A DNA stretch of 5,779 bases, taken from positions 1 to 5,779 of the forward strand of contig CASQEL010000147.1 in the NCBI GenBank assembly GCA_949427775.1, in the 5' to 3' direction. Positions 1 through 4,986 of this stretch are shown piece after piece (position 1 is the stretch's first letter; every line of letters starts with the position of its first letter). Origin of the DNA: an uncultured Desulfovibrionaceae bacterium (GTDB taxonomy: Bacteria > Desulfobacterota > Desulfovibrionia > Desulfovibrionales > Desulfovibrionaceae). Position numbers and translations under genes: made by a program. Below the pieces are notes generated by a model. The model ran no database searches and was not told the DNA's origin. It saw only the letters and a list, made by a program, of their open reading frames with translations.

Positions 1-22
1 TGCCCCCCCGGATTGTTCAGTC

Positions 23-119
23 CCCCCATTTTGCTGGCCGGCGCTTTGCGCCGGCTGGCCATTGGGGGTGCAGGGGAATCATTCCCCTGCCGAGGGGTTT
101 GGGGGCGAGCAGCCCCCAA
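23..119. repeat. Cluster of three strong GC-rich hairpins
   Basis: Three consecutive inverted repeats can be read directly. The first has an 8-bp perfect inner stem (37-44 with 48-55, loop TTT) inside an outer stem CCCCCA/TGGGGG (23-28 with 63-68). The second is a 9-bp perfect stem, GCAGGGGAA/TTCCCCTGC (70-78 with 82-90, loop TCA). The third is an 8-bp perfect stem, TTGGGGGC/GCCCCCAA (99-106 with 112-119, 5-nt loop). None is followed by a T-tract, so they are not classical intrinsic terminators. They could still end transcription of a gene to the left of the window or belong to an intergenic repeat family. No credible coding sequence lies in 1-418; the frame open through it is only GC-rich hairpin sequence. 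Confidence 0.75.
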
Positions 120-120
120 G

Positions 121-186
121 AGCGCATTTCAACCTGAAAATGCTCTAGTACGCCGAAATTTTATATATTTCGGCGTATTAGAGCAT
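121..186 (+). repeat. REP-like palindromic element, copy 1
   Basis: The element has two parts. The head, GCGCATTTCAACCTGAAAA followed by TGCTCTAGTA (122-150), can fold by itself (GCATTTCA/TGAAATGC with one bulged A). It then forms a 20-bp inverted repeat: 140-159 pairs with 167-186, including one G-T wobble, around the 7-nt loop 160-166. The same head recurs at 3691-3721, followed by a palindrome of unrelated sequence. A diverged copy lies at 5721-5750 on the other strand. Because the right half of the head is also the outer arm of the long stem, two alternative folds compete. It is probably a dispersed intergenic repeat; the mobilising enzyme is unknown. Confidence 0.8.
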
Positions 187-196
187 ATCCGCCGAC

Positions 197-243
197 AACG
201 CAAGGCGTTTTCCCGCGGGGGTCCGGCTATCCGGACCCCCGCG
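197..243. repeat. Small hairpin plus 13-bp perfect GC hairpin
   Basis: A small hairpin AACGC-AAG-GCGTT (197-209) precedes a perfect 13-bp stem, CGCGGGGGTCCGG (214-226) with CCGGACCCCCGCG (231-243), around the loop CTAT. The second is the strongest short hairpin in the window. It lies 9 bp before the 110-bp inverted element and about 175 bp before xdhC. There is no following T-run. It may be an orientation-independent terminator insulating xdhC-yqeC, or another repeat module. Confidence 0.7.
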
Positions 244-252
244 TCGTCGTCA

Positions 253-362
253 GGGCAATCGCACGAACGAAGATGCCCTGTTGAAAATATTGGCGATGCA
301 TACGTCGGTCACTACAAATTTTCTTCGTTATTTCAAAGAATTATGCGCTCATGCGATTGCCC
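253..362 (+). repeat. 110-bp MITE-like element with terminal inverted repeats, copy 1
   Basis: The element is bounded by perfect 11-bp terminal inverted repeats, GGGCAATCGCA (253-263) and TGCGATTGCCC (352-362). It contains a nested 8-bp inverted repeat, AACGAAGA (266-273) with TCTTCGTT (322-329). A second copy lies in inverted orientation at 2331-2441. By hand alignment the two differ at 21 positions plus one 1-base indel, so they are about 80% identical. Differences in the longest shared reading frame fall 6/8/7 on codon positions 1/2/3, which argues against coding. No transposase is present, so it resembles a non-autonomous miniature element or a structured RNA. It sits 56 bp before xdhC. 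Confidence 0.75.
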
Positions 363-418
363 CGGCACCGTCGTTTCCCGGCATGGACAGGCCGCACGGA
401 GTAGCATAAAATACTCGG

Positions 419-1417
419 ATGGAACACACCATTATCAATCTCTTGCGTAGCGAAACCCCCGCCGTGCTGGTGACGGTCATCGCCCGCGACGGCTACGCGC
501 CGCGCCGTCCGGGAACGCGCATGCTCGTCAGCGATGCCGCCGTCGCAGGTTCTATGGGCGGCGGCCTCATGGAGGCCAAAGCCGTCGACGCCGCGCGCCA
601 GGCGCTGCTGAGCGGCGTTTCCACCCGGTTGCATTTCGACCTGCGGAACGAAACTCCGGAAACCGCCGACATGCCTTGCGGCGGTGAAACAGAGCTCCTG
701 GTGGAGCCTCTGGCCCCGACGCAACTGAATCTGTTCGAGGGGGCGGCCGCCGCGCTGGCCGAGGGCAAGCCCGGTTGCTGGCTGGTGGACATCACCAATC
801 CGCAACAGGCGCAGCGGGCGTTTTATCTGGATCTGACCGCGCTTCCTCCCGGCGTGGCGGCAATGCAGGCCGGAGATCCCGGCCTGATGGCCTACGGAGA
901 TCGCACGCTGTATGTGGAACCTCTGCAACATCCTCCTGTGGTGCTCCTATGCGGAGGAGGGCAGGTTTCTCTGTGCATCGCCCGTGCGGCCGAGCAGGCG
1001 GGATTTGTCGTGGACGTCGTCGACGATCGGCCCGAATTTTCTTCAATGGAACGGTTTCCCATGGCCCGCGCCGCCTATGTGGTCGAGGAGTTCGCCGATC
1101 TGGAAGCCCGCTGCGGCATCGGGCCGCAGCATTATATGGTCATCGCCACCCGCGGTCACAGCCATGATCTGGATGTGCTTACCCAGGCGCTGCGCACCAA
1201 GGCCCGGTATATCGGCGTGTTCGGCAGCCGCAAAAGACGGGAAGAGCTGTACGCTTCCCTGCGGGAACAGGAAGTCCCCAATGCCGAGCTGGCCTGCGTG
1301 CGCTGTCCCATAGGCATTGCCATCGGCGCGGACACTCCGGAAGAAATCGCGGTTTCCGTCGTCGCCGAGCTTGTAGCGGCCCGCTCCGGCCGTCTGCCGT
1401 TTTTCCGGGATCTCTGA
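419..1417 (+). CDS. xdhC: XdhC/CoxI-family molybdenum hydroxylase maturation protein
   Basis: This 332-aa protein belongs to the XdhC/CoxI family. Members bind molybdenum cofactor and help its sulfuration and insertion into xanthine-dehydrogenase-type hydroxylases in the cytoplasm. The N-terminal domain (about residues 12-95) shows YAPRRPGTRMLV, the SMGGGLMEA turn (45-53) and the MPCGGE motif (85-90). The C-terminal Rossmann domain (about 173-320) starts with LLCGGGQVS (176-184), followed by DRPEFS (203-208), ATRGHSHD (243-250), GVFGSRKR (266-273) and the family signature CPIGIAIGADTPEEIA (296-311). The ATG at 419 is the first usable start, because an in-frame ATG at 383 runs into a stop. Shine-Dalgarno support is weak: GGAG at 398-401 is 17 nt away. 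It overlaps yqeC by one base (TGATG), implying translational coupling. Paralogous names (coxI-like, yqeB-neighbour XdhC) are possible, but the family call is firm. Confidence 0.9.
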   Translation: MEHTIINLLRSETPAVLVTVIARDGYAPRRPGTRMLVSDAAVAGSMGGGLMEAKAVDAARQALLSGVSTRLHFDLRNETPETADMPCGGETELLVEPLAPTQLNLFEGAAAALAEGKPGCWLVDITNPQQAQRAFYLDLTALPPGVAAMQAGDPGLMAYGDRTLYVEPLQHPPVVLLCGGGQVSLCIARAAEQAGFVVDVVDDRPEFSSMERFPMARAAYVVEEFADLEARCGIGPQHYMVIATRGHSHDLDVLTQALRTKARYIGVFGSRKRREELYASLREQEVPNAELACVRCPIGIAIGADTPEEIAVSVVAELVAARSGRLPFFRDL

Positions 1418-2199
1418 TGCGCCTTCCTCTGATCGCCCTGCTGCTTCCACCGGAAGAGTGCGGGGCGGGAGCACGGCAGCGCCCGCCTTCCATCATCGCC
1501 CTGGTCGGCGCGGGGGGGAAAACAACGCTGCTTTACGAGCTGGCCCGGTTGCTGGCGGCGACGGGAAAAACCGTCATCACCACGACTACGACCCATATTT
1601 ACCCCCCATCCCCGGCCCAGAGTCCCGGGCTGATGGTAGAGGCTTCGCCCGCGCCCGACGCCGTACGACGCGCTCTGGAGTTTCACGGTCGTTTGACGTT
1701 GGCGCGCGGGAAGGACGCGGACAAGCTTGCCGGATTCGCCCCGCAAGACATTGCCGGACTGGCAGGCATCGCGGACGTGATGCTGGTGGAAGCCGACGGC
1801 GCGGCCATGCTGCCCCTCAAAGCTCCGGCCGCCCATGAACCGGCCGTGCCTCCGTGCGCGCAACTCTGCGTGGCGGTCCTTGGGCTGGACGGGGTGGGCA
1901 GATGGTTTCAAGACGCCGTGCATCGCCCCGAAAAGGCGGCCCGCCTGTGCGGCGCGATGCCGAAAACCCCTGTGCGGCCCGGCCATCTGTGCGATCTGGC
2001 CCTGCACCCGGACGGGCTGTTCCGCACCAGTCCAGGTCACGCCCGACGCGTCGTGCTGTGTCACAAAGCGGATCTTCCCAAAGCGCCGGCAATGGCCGAA
2101 CAGGCGGCCCGTGAAGCCCGGCGGCGTTACCCCGACCTCGCCGTCCCCTGGTACATGGGCAGCGCCCGCGAGAAATGGATCGCCCGCCTGCCATGCTGA
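1417..2199 (+). CDS. yqeC: YqeC, selenium-dependent hydroxylase accessory protein
   Basis: This 260-aa protein matches the YqeC family of putative accessory proteins for selenium-dependent molybdenum hydroxylases. Its biochemical activity is not established. The P-loop is GAGGKTT (31-37), followed by the Thr-rich KTVITTTTTHIYPP (51-64). Downstream are VMLVEADGAA (121-130), LPLKAPAAHEP (132-142), LGLDGVGRWF (155-164) and HKADL (216-220), a position resembling the NKxD nucleotide-specificity motif of P-loop proteins. The length is normal for the family and the frame is uninterrupted. The start codon overlaps the xdhC stop, so the two are almost certainly one operon. Pairing with XdhC suggests the products serve the same Mo/Se hydroxylase, which must be encoded elsewhere. 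A mocA-type cytidylyltransferase, often nearby in such clusters, is not in the window. Confidence 0.88.
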   Translation: MRLPLIALLLPPEECGAGARQRPPSIIALVGAGGKTTLLYELARLLAATGKTVITTTTTHIYPPSPAQSPGLMVEASPAPDAVRRALEFHGRLTLARGKDADKLAGFAPQDIAGLAGIADVMLVEADGAAMLPLKAPAAHEPAVPPCAQLCVAVLGLDGVGRWFQDAVHRPEKAARLCGAMPKTPVRPGHLCDLALHPDGLFRTSPGHARRVVLCHKADLPKAPAMAEQAAREARRRYPDLAVPWYMGSAREKWIARLPC

Positions 2200-2277
2200 A
2201 CCTTCGCCTATAGCATGTGCCAAATGAAATCAGGTACACTCCATGCCGACGTTGCTCCGGCAAAGACGGGAAATCAG

Positions 2278-2305
2278 CCCGGGGCGAACCGCGTTTCGCC
2301 GCGGG
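2278..2305 (+). terminator. Terminator-like hairpin after yqeC
   Basis: CCCG (2278-2281) and GGCGAA (2283-2288) pair with TTCGCC (2295-2300) and CGGG (2302-2305). One G-G mismatch separates the two helices and the loop is 6 nt. It lies about 80 bp after the yqeC stop. There is no U-tract, so it is a candidate transcription end or RNA-stabilising hairpin rather than a textbook intrinsic terminator. Confidence 0.45.
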
Positions 2306-2330
2306 GATACTTTCAAGGCGCACATGTGCA

Positions 2331-2441
2331 GGGCAATCGCATGAAGCGTATAACTCTTTGAAATAACGAAGAAAACATTCAGCGGTCGACATATGTATTG
2401 CTAATATTCTCAATGGATTATCTTCGTTCGTGCAATTACCC
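2331..2441 (-). repeat. 111-bp MITE-like element, inverted copy 2
   Basis: The reverse complement aligns with 253-362 along its whole length (21 substitutions, one 1-base insertion). The terminal repeats are GGGCAATCGCA (2331-2341) and TGCAATTACCC (2431-2441), matching at 9 of 11 positions. The nested pair AACGAAGA (2365-2372) / TCTTCGTT (2421-2428) is kept exactly. Most of the differences from copy 1 are transitions. The two copies face each other around the xdhC-yqeC operon, so homologous recombination between them could invert it. Confidence 0.75.
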
Positions 2442-2462
2442 CGGCGCATGCTGTAAAAGCTG

Positions 2463-2491
2463 TTGCCGAAACAAAGACCGCTTTATATATT
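2463..2491 (+). promoter_or_regulatory. Sigma70-type promoter for the 2595 gene
   Basis: TTGCCG (2463-2468) and TATATT (2486-2491) are separated by exactly 17 bp, a good match to -35/-10 consensus. Transcription would begin near 2498, giving an approximately 97-nt leader before the GTG start at 2595. The same TTG could be mistaken for a start codon of a longer protein, but it has no Shine-Dalgarno sequence and fits better as the -35 box. Confidence 0.5.
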
Positions 2492-2594
2492 GAAAGGTAC
2501 GTGGTTTTTCCGATCTGAGGCCTGCCGCCCGCAAGGCATCGCCCCATGCATCGTTTTTCGGAACATCCATATTTTGCCGGCATGGAGAATACCC

Positions 2595-3236
2595 GTGGTT
2601 GAAACAGGCATTGTTTTACTGATCTGCGTCGTCATCGGTTGCTTCTTCCTTGATATCCGTAGAAAAAGCCTGCGTCATCAGGATTGCGTCAGTAAAGAAA
2701 AGAGCGATATCGCCACGCTGACACGCATGACAGCCAACATGAGCACCTTTTCCAACGGGAAAAAAGTGACAGAGATCCTGGCGGCTTCTGATGAACTGGC
2801 GACATTTTTCTACCGCAAGGTGCTCAACGGCAAGCTTGCGGCGCGTTACGCGCTCCATCTGCCCAATATAACCGCCGTGCGTCTGTTGCTCAACGGCAAA
2901 CAGTTCAATACAGACGCCACCTCGTGGCTGAAAACGCCGCCCCAGTGCGCCACGGATATTTCCGCCCAAGCTATGCGGGAGATGGATCCCGCCCTGTTCC
3001 AGGCAATGCGAAGCATTGTTCTGGAGGTGGAATTTATGAGCGAAACCGAACAAAAGAATCAGAAAAAAACCATTCCCATTCCCATCTTCAACGCGGGTAA
3101 TCCCGAACTGCAGAGGCAGATTGCCAAAATCCTGGAAAACGCCATCTGGTGGTACAGTTATCTGCCGCTGGCCGCGGCTCAGGCCAAGCGCATGCAAGCC
3201 CTTGAGAACAACGATCCCGTCCCGCCGAACGTCTGA
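2595..3236 (+). CDS. Membrane-anchored protein of unknown function
   Basis: I do not recognise this 213-aa protein. The GTG at 2595 is chosen because GGAGA (2584-2588) sits at a good Shine-Dalgarno distance and translation then begins at a membrane segment. The in-frame TTG at 2463 would add 44 residues without an RBS and overlaps the probable promoter. The segment TGIVLLICVVIGCFFLD (4-20) is a single transmembrane helix. RRKSLRH follows, so by the positive-inside rule the bulk should face the cytoplasm. The remainder is mostly helical and polar, with NITAVRLLLNGKQF near the middle, a KNQKKTIPIPIF stretch and a C-terminal WWYSYLPLAAAQAKRM. No catalytic motif is visible. The gene stands alone, is flanked by repeats and decayed genes, and appears intact. 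Confidence 0.6.
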   Translation: MVETGIVLLICVVIGCFFLDIRRKSLRHQDCVSKEKSDIATLTRMTANMSTFSNGKKVTEILAASDELATFFYRKVLNGKLAARYALHLPNITAVRLLLNGKQFNTDATSWLKTPPQCATDISAQAMREMDPALFQAMRSIVLEVEFMSETEQKNQKKTIPIPIFNAGNPELQRQIAKILENAIWWYSYLPLAAAQAKRMQALENNDPVPPNV

Positions 3237-3258
3237 TCCGTCACGGCATAAAATAACA

Positions 3259-3360
3259 ATGGAAAATGCGGGTGAATTTTTTGAAGAAAATCTGCGGACT
3301 ACATGGAAGGTAACCGCACACCCCGAAAATATCGCAATACATGCCTGCCTCAAGCCATGA
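3259..3360 (+). pseudogene. Possible N-terminal relic, 33 codons
   Basis: An ATG at 3259 opens a 33-codon frame (MENAGEFFEENLRTTWKV, ending HACLKP) that reads like the start of a real protein but stops abruptly. It has no convincing Shine-Dalgarno sequence. It lies 22 bp after the preceding gene and directly before the graveyard region, so it may be the head of a gene whose body has been lost. I do not recognise the family. A chance reading frame is a real alternative. Confidence 0.25.
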
Positions 3361-3448
3361 CGGAGCTGTGGCGCGTCTTTCACCTCCTGACAGTCGCGTC
3401 CGCCATGTACGAATGAAAGGACGGCCAAGATCCTTCCATGAAGGGCAG

Positions 3449-3640
3449 ATCCTTGCTCTTCCGCGTCTCAGGGCCGCACCCCGCCACGAGATTGAATCAC
3501 TGTTGCCGGATCAGCTGAGTACAGCCTTATCCACAGAACAAAAGAAAATTGGCAACCTGCTACTATCTCTTAAAAGAAAAGGAAAAGTGCAGTGTCAAGG
3601 TGTGGGAAAAGCCTCCATATGGAAGCTTGTCCCGGACAGC
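3449..3640 (+). pseudogene. Winged-helix-like C-terminal relic
   Basis: The frame here encodes ILALPRLRAAPRHEIESLL, then LSTEQKKIGNLLLSLKRK and GKASIWKLVPDS. This resembles the C-terminal winged-helix tail of AlbA_2/RecG-like or Fic-type DNA-associated proteins, where an EQKK-NLL-L+RKGK...W-L pattern is usual. No upstream catalytic domain is present in any frame, and the residues before position 3449 look like random translation. It is therefore called a truncated relic. The frame runs on into unrelated ATPase sequence and the REP-like element. Family assignment is by recollection of pattern and is tentative. Confidence 0.35.
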
Positions 3641-3696
3641 ACCTCTCCGCCGGCGGGGATAATCTGCAACAGGTGGCCCGCGACCTCTTCGAGCGC
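3637..3696 (+). pseudogene. Internal fragment of AAA_21-type ATPase
   Basis: In a frame different from the preceding relic, about 20 codons read QHLSAGGDNLQQVARDLFER. This resembles the mid-protein G-x-NL...v...L segment that precedes the signature region of AAA_21-type ATPases. The frame meets the REP-like element at 3691 and stops shortly after, at 3706. The Walker B part of what is probably the same gene resumes at 3768. The signature (SDGT) region expected between them is missing, so this is an internal deletion joined at the repeat rather than a clean insertion. Confidence 0.4.
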
Positions 3697-3766
3697 ATTT
3701 CAACCTGAAAATGCTTTAGTATCGCATAACACAAAATACGAAGTATTTTGTGTTATGCGATACTAG
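3691..3766 (+). repeat. REP-like palindromic element, copy 2
   Basis: The head GAGCGCATTTCAACCTGAAA (3691-3710) continues to 3721 and matches copy 1 (121-150) except for one C/T change. It is followed by a perfect 23-bp inverted repeat (3717-3739 with 3743-3765) around the loop GAA. The palindrome core (TCGCATAACACAAAATAC and its complement) is unrelated in sequence to the core of copy 1, yet fully paired. The right end stops at TACTAG, where copy 1 continues into GAGCAT, so this copy appears truncated on the right. It lies inside the broken ATPase gene. Confidence 0.85.
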
Positions 3767-3767
3767 C

Positions 3768-4066
3768 CCGCATCCCTTCCTGTGCGTGGAAGAACCGGAG
3801 AAGCAGCTTTATCCTCGCCTGTTCCCGGAACTGAATTTCGCAACTATGCCGAAAGAGGCGGGCAAGTCATGGTTTCCACGCATTCCCCGGATTTCCTCAA
3901 TGCTGCAGAGCTGGAGGAAGTCTTTTGGCTGAAAAAGGGTAACGATGGTTTCAGCACTGTCTGCCGCGCCGCCGATAATGCCCAGATCGTTGCCTATATG
4001 GAAGCTGGGGATAAGATGGGCTATTTGTGGAATCAGGGGCTGTTTGGCAAGGCGGACCCGCAATGA
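3768..4066 (+). pseudogene. C-terminal part of AAA_21-type ATPase, frameshifted
   Basis: The first frame reads PHPFLCVEEPEKQLYPRLFPEL (Walker B FLCVEEPE) up to about 3833. The protein then continues in another frame as EFRNYAERGGQVMVSTHSPD, FLNAAELEEVFWL and YMEAGDKMGYLWNQG, to the stop at 4064-4066. The VSTHSPDFLN block is the conserved His-containing switch of ABC-like AAA_21/AAA_15 ATPases. The frame change fits loss of 1, 4 or 7 bases. The N-terminal half, with Walker A, is absent. The stop overlaps the next start as ATGA, so the two genes were once a translationally coupled operon. Such an ATPase would have powered a partner protein; this copy cannot be functional. Confidence 0.75.
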
Positions 4067-4477
4067 GTGCGCTTGTTTTTTTGCTGGAAGAAGAATCCGC
4101 AAAAAATATGCTGATTCCTGTGGTGAAACGGCTTGTCCCGGAAGAAATGCCTGAAGTACATTACCTTCAACGGTAAGCGGGATCTGGAACGCCAGGTGGT
4201 CAAAAAAATCCGTTTCCGGCACGATCCGGGCTCACGGTTCATCATTTTGCGCGACAAGGATTCCGGGGATTGCGTCGTCATCAAACAGCGCTTGCCGGCG
4301 CTGGCCCGGGAGAGCGGCAAGGCGGACGTCTGTCTCGTGCGCATCGCCTGCCATGAACTGGAGAGCTTTCTTGGCGATCTGGCAGCCGTGGCGCGGGGGC
4401 TGCATGTGCCCGCAGTGGCAACCATGCGGGACAAGCAAAAATTCCGCGCGCCGGAAAGCAGGAATCATGATAATTGA
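4063..4477 (+). pseudogene. DUF4276-type gene, frameshifted and truncated
   Basis: The ATG at 4063 gives MSALVFLLEEESAKNMLIPV to VHYLQR and then a stop. The matching continuation is one frame over: YITFNGKRDLERQVVKKIRF, then FIILRDKDSGDCVVIKQRLP and RIACHELESFLGDLAAVARG, to KFRAPE. A change equivalent to +1 base (or -2) near 4165 explains this. The order VFLLEE, FxGKxDLE, LRDKDSGDC, ELESxLGDLAAV and KFRxP is that of the DUF4276 family, whose members are often encoded beside AAA ATPases and have been considered TOPRIM-like. The usual C-terminal third is missing: homology ends near 4458, where transposase sequence begins on the other strand. Confidence 0.75.
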
Positions 4478-4715
4478 TATACCCCTTGTCAAAAACCGTA
4501 AGGAGCCTTTGGGCAGTTCCATGGTGCGGGCAACCCGGCTTTCGTGAGTGCGGACATCGGAAATGGTCACAAACGCCGGCAGGGCGTACATTGTTTGCAT
4601 CGGCAACCGTGGAGCGGGCCACGCTTTTCAGCCCCTCGTGGTACAGTCGGTTCCCAGCGGCGGCCAGACATCGCAATCCATCGCGCATGGAACGCCGTGC
4701 GGCAAGCTGATTGAA
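4464..4715 (-). mobile_element. IS4-family transposase relic, internally deleted
   Basis: Reading the minus strand, 4715-4590 gives FNQLAARRSMRDGLRCLAAA, GNRLYHEGLKSVARSTVADA, typical of the N-terminal DUF4372-containing IS4 transposases. In the next frame 4582-4502 gives LPAFVTISDVRTHESRVART and MELPKGS. A further shift near 4503 gives TVFDKGYINYHD (4499-4464), which carries the D of the second catalytic block. The region between the N-terminal domain and the AFVTISD block, including the first catalytic Asp, is gone, and everything after the second block is missing. It is a dead remnant. Its truncated end abuts the truncated end of the DUF4276 gene. Confidence 0.7.
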
Positions 4716-4748
4716 CACTCCACCGGCTTTAGCCGGTGGAATGTTCAA
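4711..4748. repeat. Near-perfect 17-bp hairpin
   Basis: TTGAACACTCCACCGGC (4711-4727) pairs with GCCGGTGGAATGTTCAA (4732-4748), with a single C-A mismatch and a TTTA loop. The core CCACCGGCTTTAGCCGGTGG resembles the subterminal hairpins of IS200/IS605 elements, which often contain GGCTTTAGCC. No TnpA or TnpB sequence is seen nearby, so it may be a relic end, a REP or a bidirectional terminator. It marks the boundary between the IS4 relic and the next fragment. Confidence 0.65.
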
Positions 4749-4870
4749 TGCTGCTTAGCCGGACAACAATAGGATTTTTCCCCAATCTGAGGGACGAATC
4801 ACGGCTGGATGCGGTCATTGCCCTGTACATGCGCTATACCGGATACACAGTGCGAGAGGACAGTTCATAG
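4748..4870 (+). pseudogene. 40-codon unrecognised fragment
   Basis: The ATG at 4748 (the last base of the preceding hairpin plus TG) opens a 40-codon frame. It reads MLLSRTTIGFFPNLRDESRL then DAVIALYMRYTGYTVREDSS, ending TAG at 4868-4870. The composition is amphipathic and protein-like, but it has no Shine-Dalgarno sequence and I do not recognise it. It is the last GC-balanced sequence before the AT-rich segment. It is probably the 3' end of a gene whose beginning was lost at the hairpin; a chance frame is possible. Confidence 0.25.
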
Positions 4871-4986
4871 CTGCCACAAAATATATGGAAACCCCTGATT
4901 CTTGTGCTCAAAGTAGGCGCCGACAACGTATGAAGCAGATGTATATTAAAACAATCTATTAAATCGATTTTACCAAAATTACAGTA
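4871..4986. other. Compositional junction without a gene
   Basis: Base composition changes here from GC-rich to AT-rich over roughly 60-80 bp. No gene or strong hairpin is visible. The minus strand of 4874-4930 can be read as a short peptide (VVGAYFEHKNQGF...), but the evidence is too slight to call. This is the left boundary of the SMR gene island and the likely 3' end of its minus-strand transcript; I see no clear intrinsic terminator. Confidence 0.4.

Noticed and set aside
253..362. Conserved small peptide encoded by the 110-bp element (NRTNEDALLKILAMHTS...FLRYFKEL)
   Set aside because: Both copies stay open in this frame, but the 21 substitutions fall 6/8/7 over codon positions with no excess at position 3. 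A one-base indel also breaks the frame near the end.
253..418. Molybdenum-cofactor or selenium-related riboswitch before xdhC
   Set aside because: The structured element is also present downstream of yqeC in the opposite orientation, so it behaves as a repeat. I could not fit a known riboswitch consensus.
13..450. 145-codon + strand open frame across the hairpin region
   Set aside because: It translates through five hairpins and two repeat elements, and overlaps the start of xdhC in another frame. It has no RBS or recognisable domain and is a by-product of GC-rich repeats.
1156..2223. Long minus-strand open frame (355 codons) antisense to xdhC-yqeC
   Set aside because: It is the usual shadow frame of GC-rich coding DNA. 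The + strand frames carry unmistakable XdhC and YqeC motifs.
2463..2594. 44-residue N-terminal extension from a TTG start
   Set aside because: It has no Shine-Dalgarno sequence, the TTG coincides with a likely -35 box, and GTG at 2595 has GGAGA at proper spacing and starts at the membrane helix.
2616..3428. 270-codon minus-strand open frame opposite the membrane-anchored gene
   Set aside because: The + strand gene has a promoter, a Shine-Dalgarno sequence and a membrane helix at its start. The antisense translation shows no domain and runs into the relic region.
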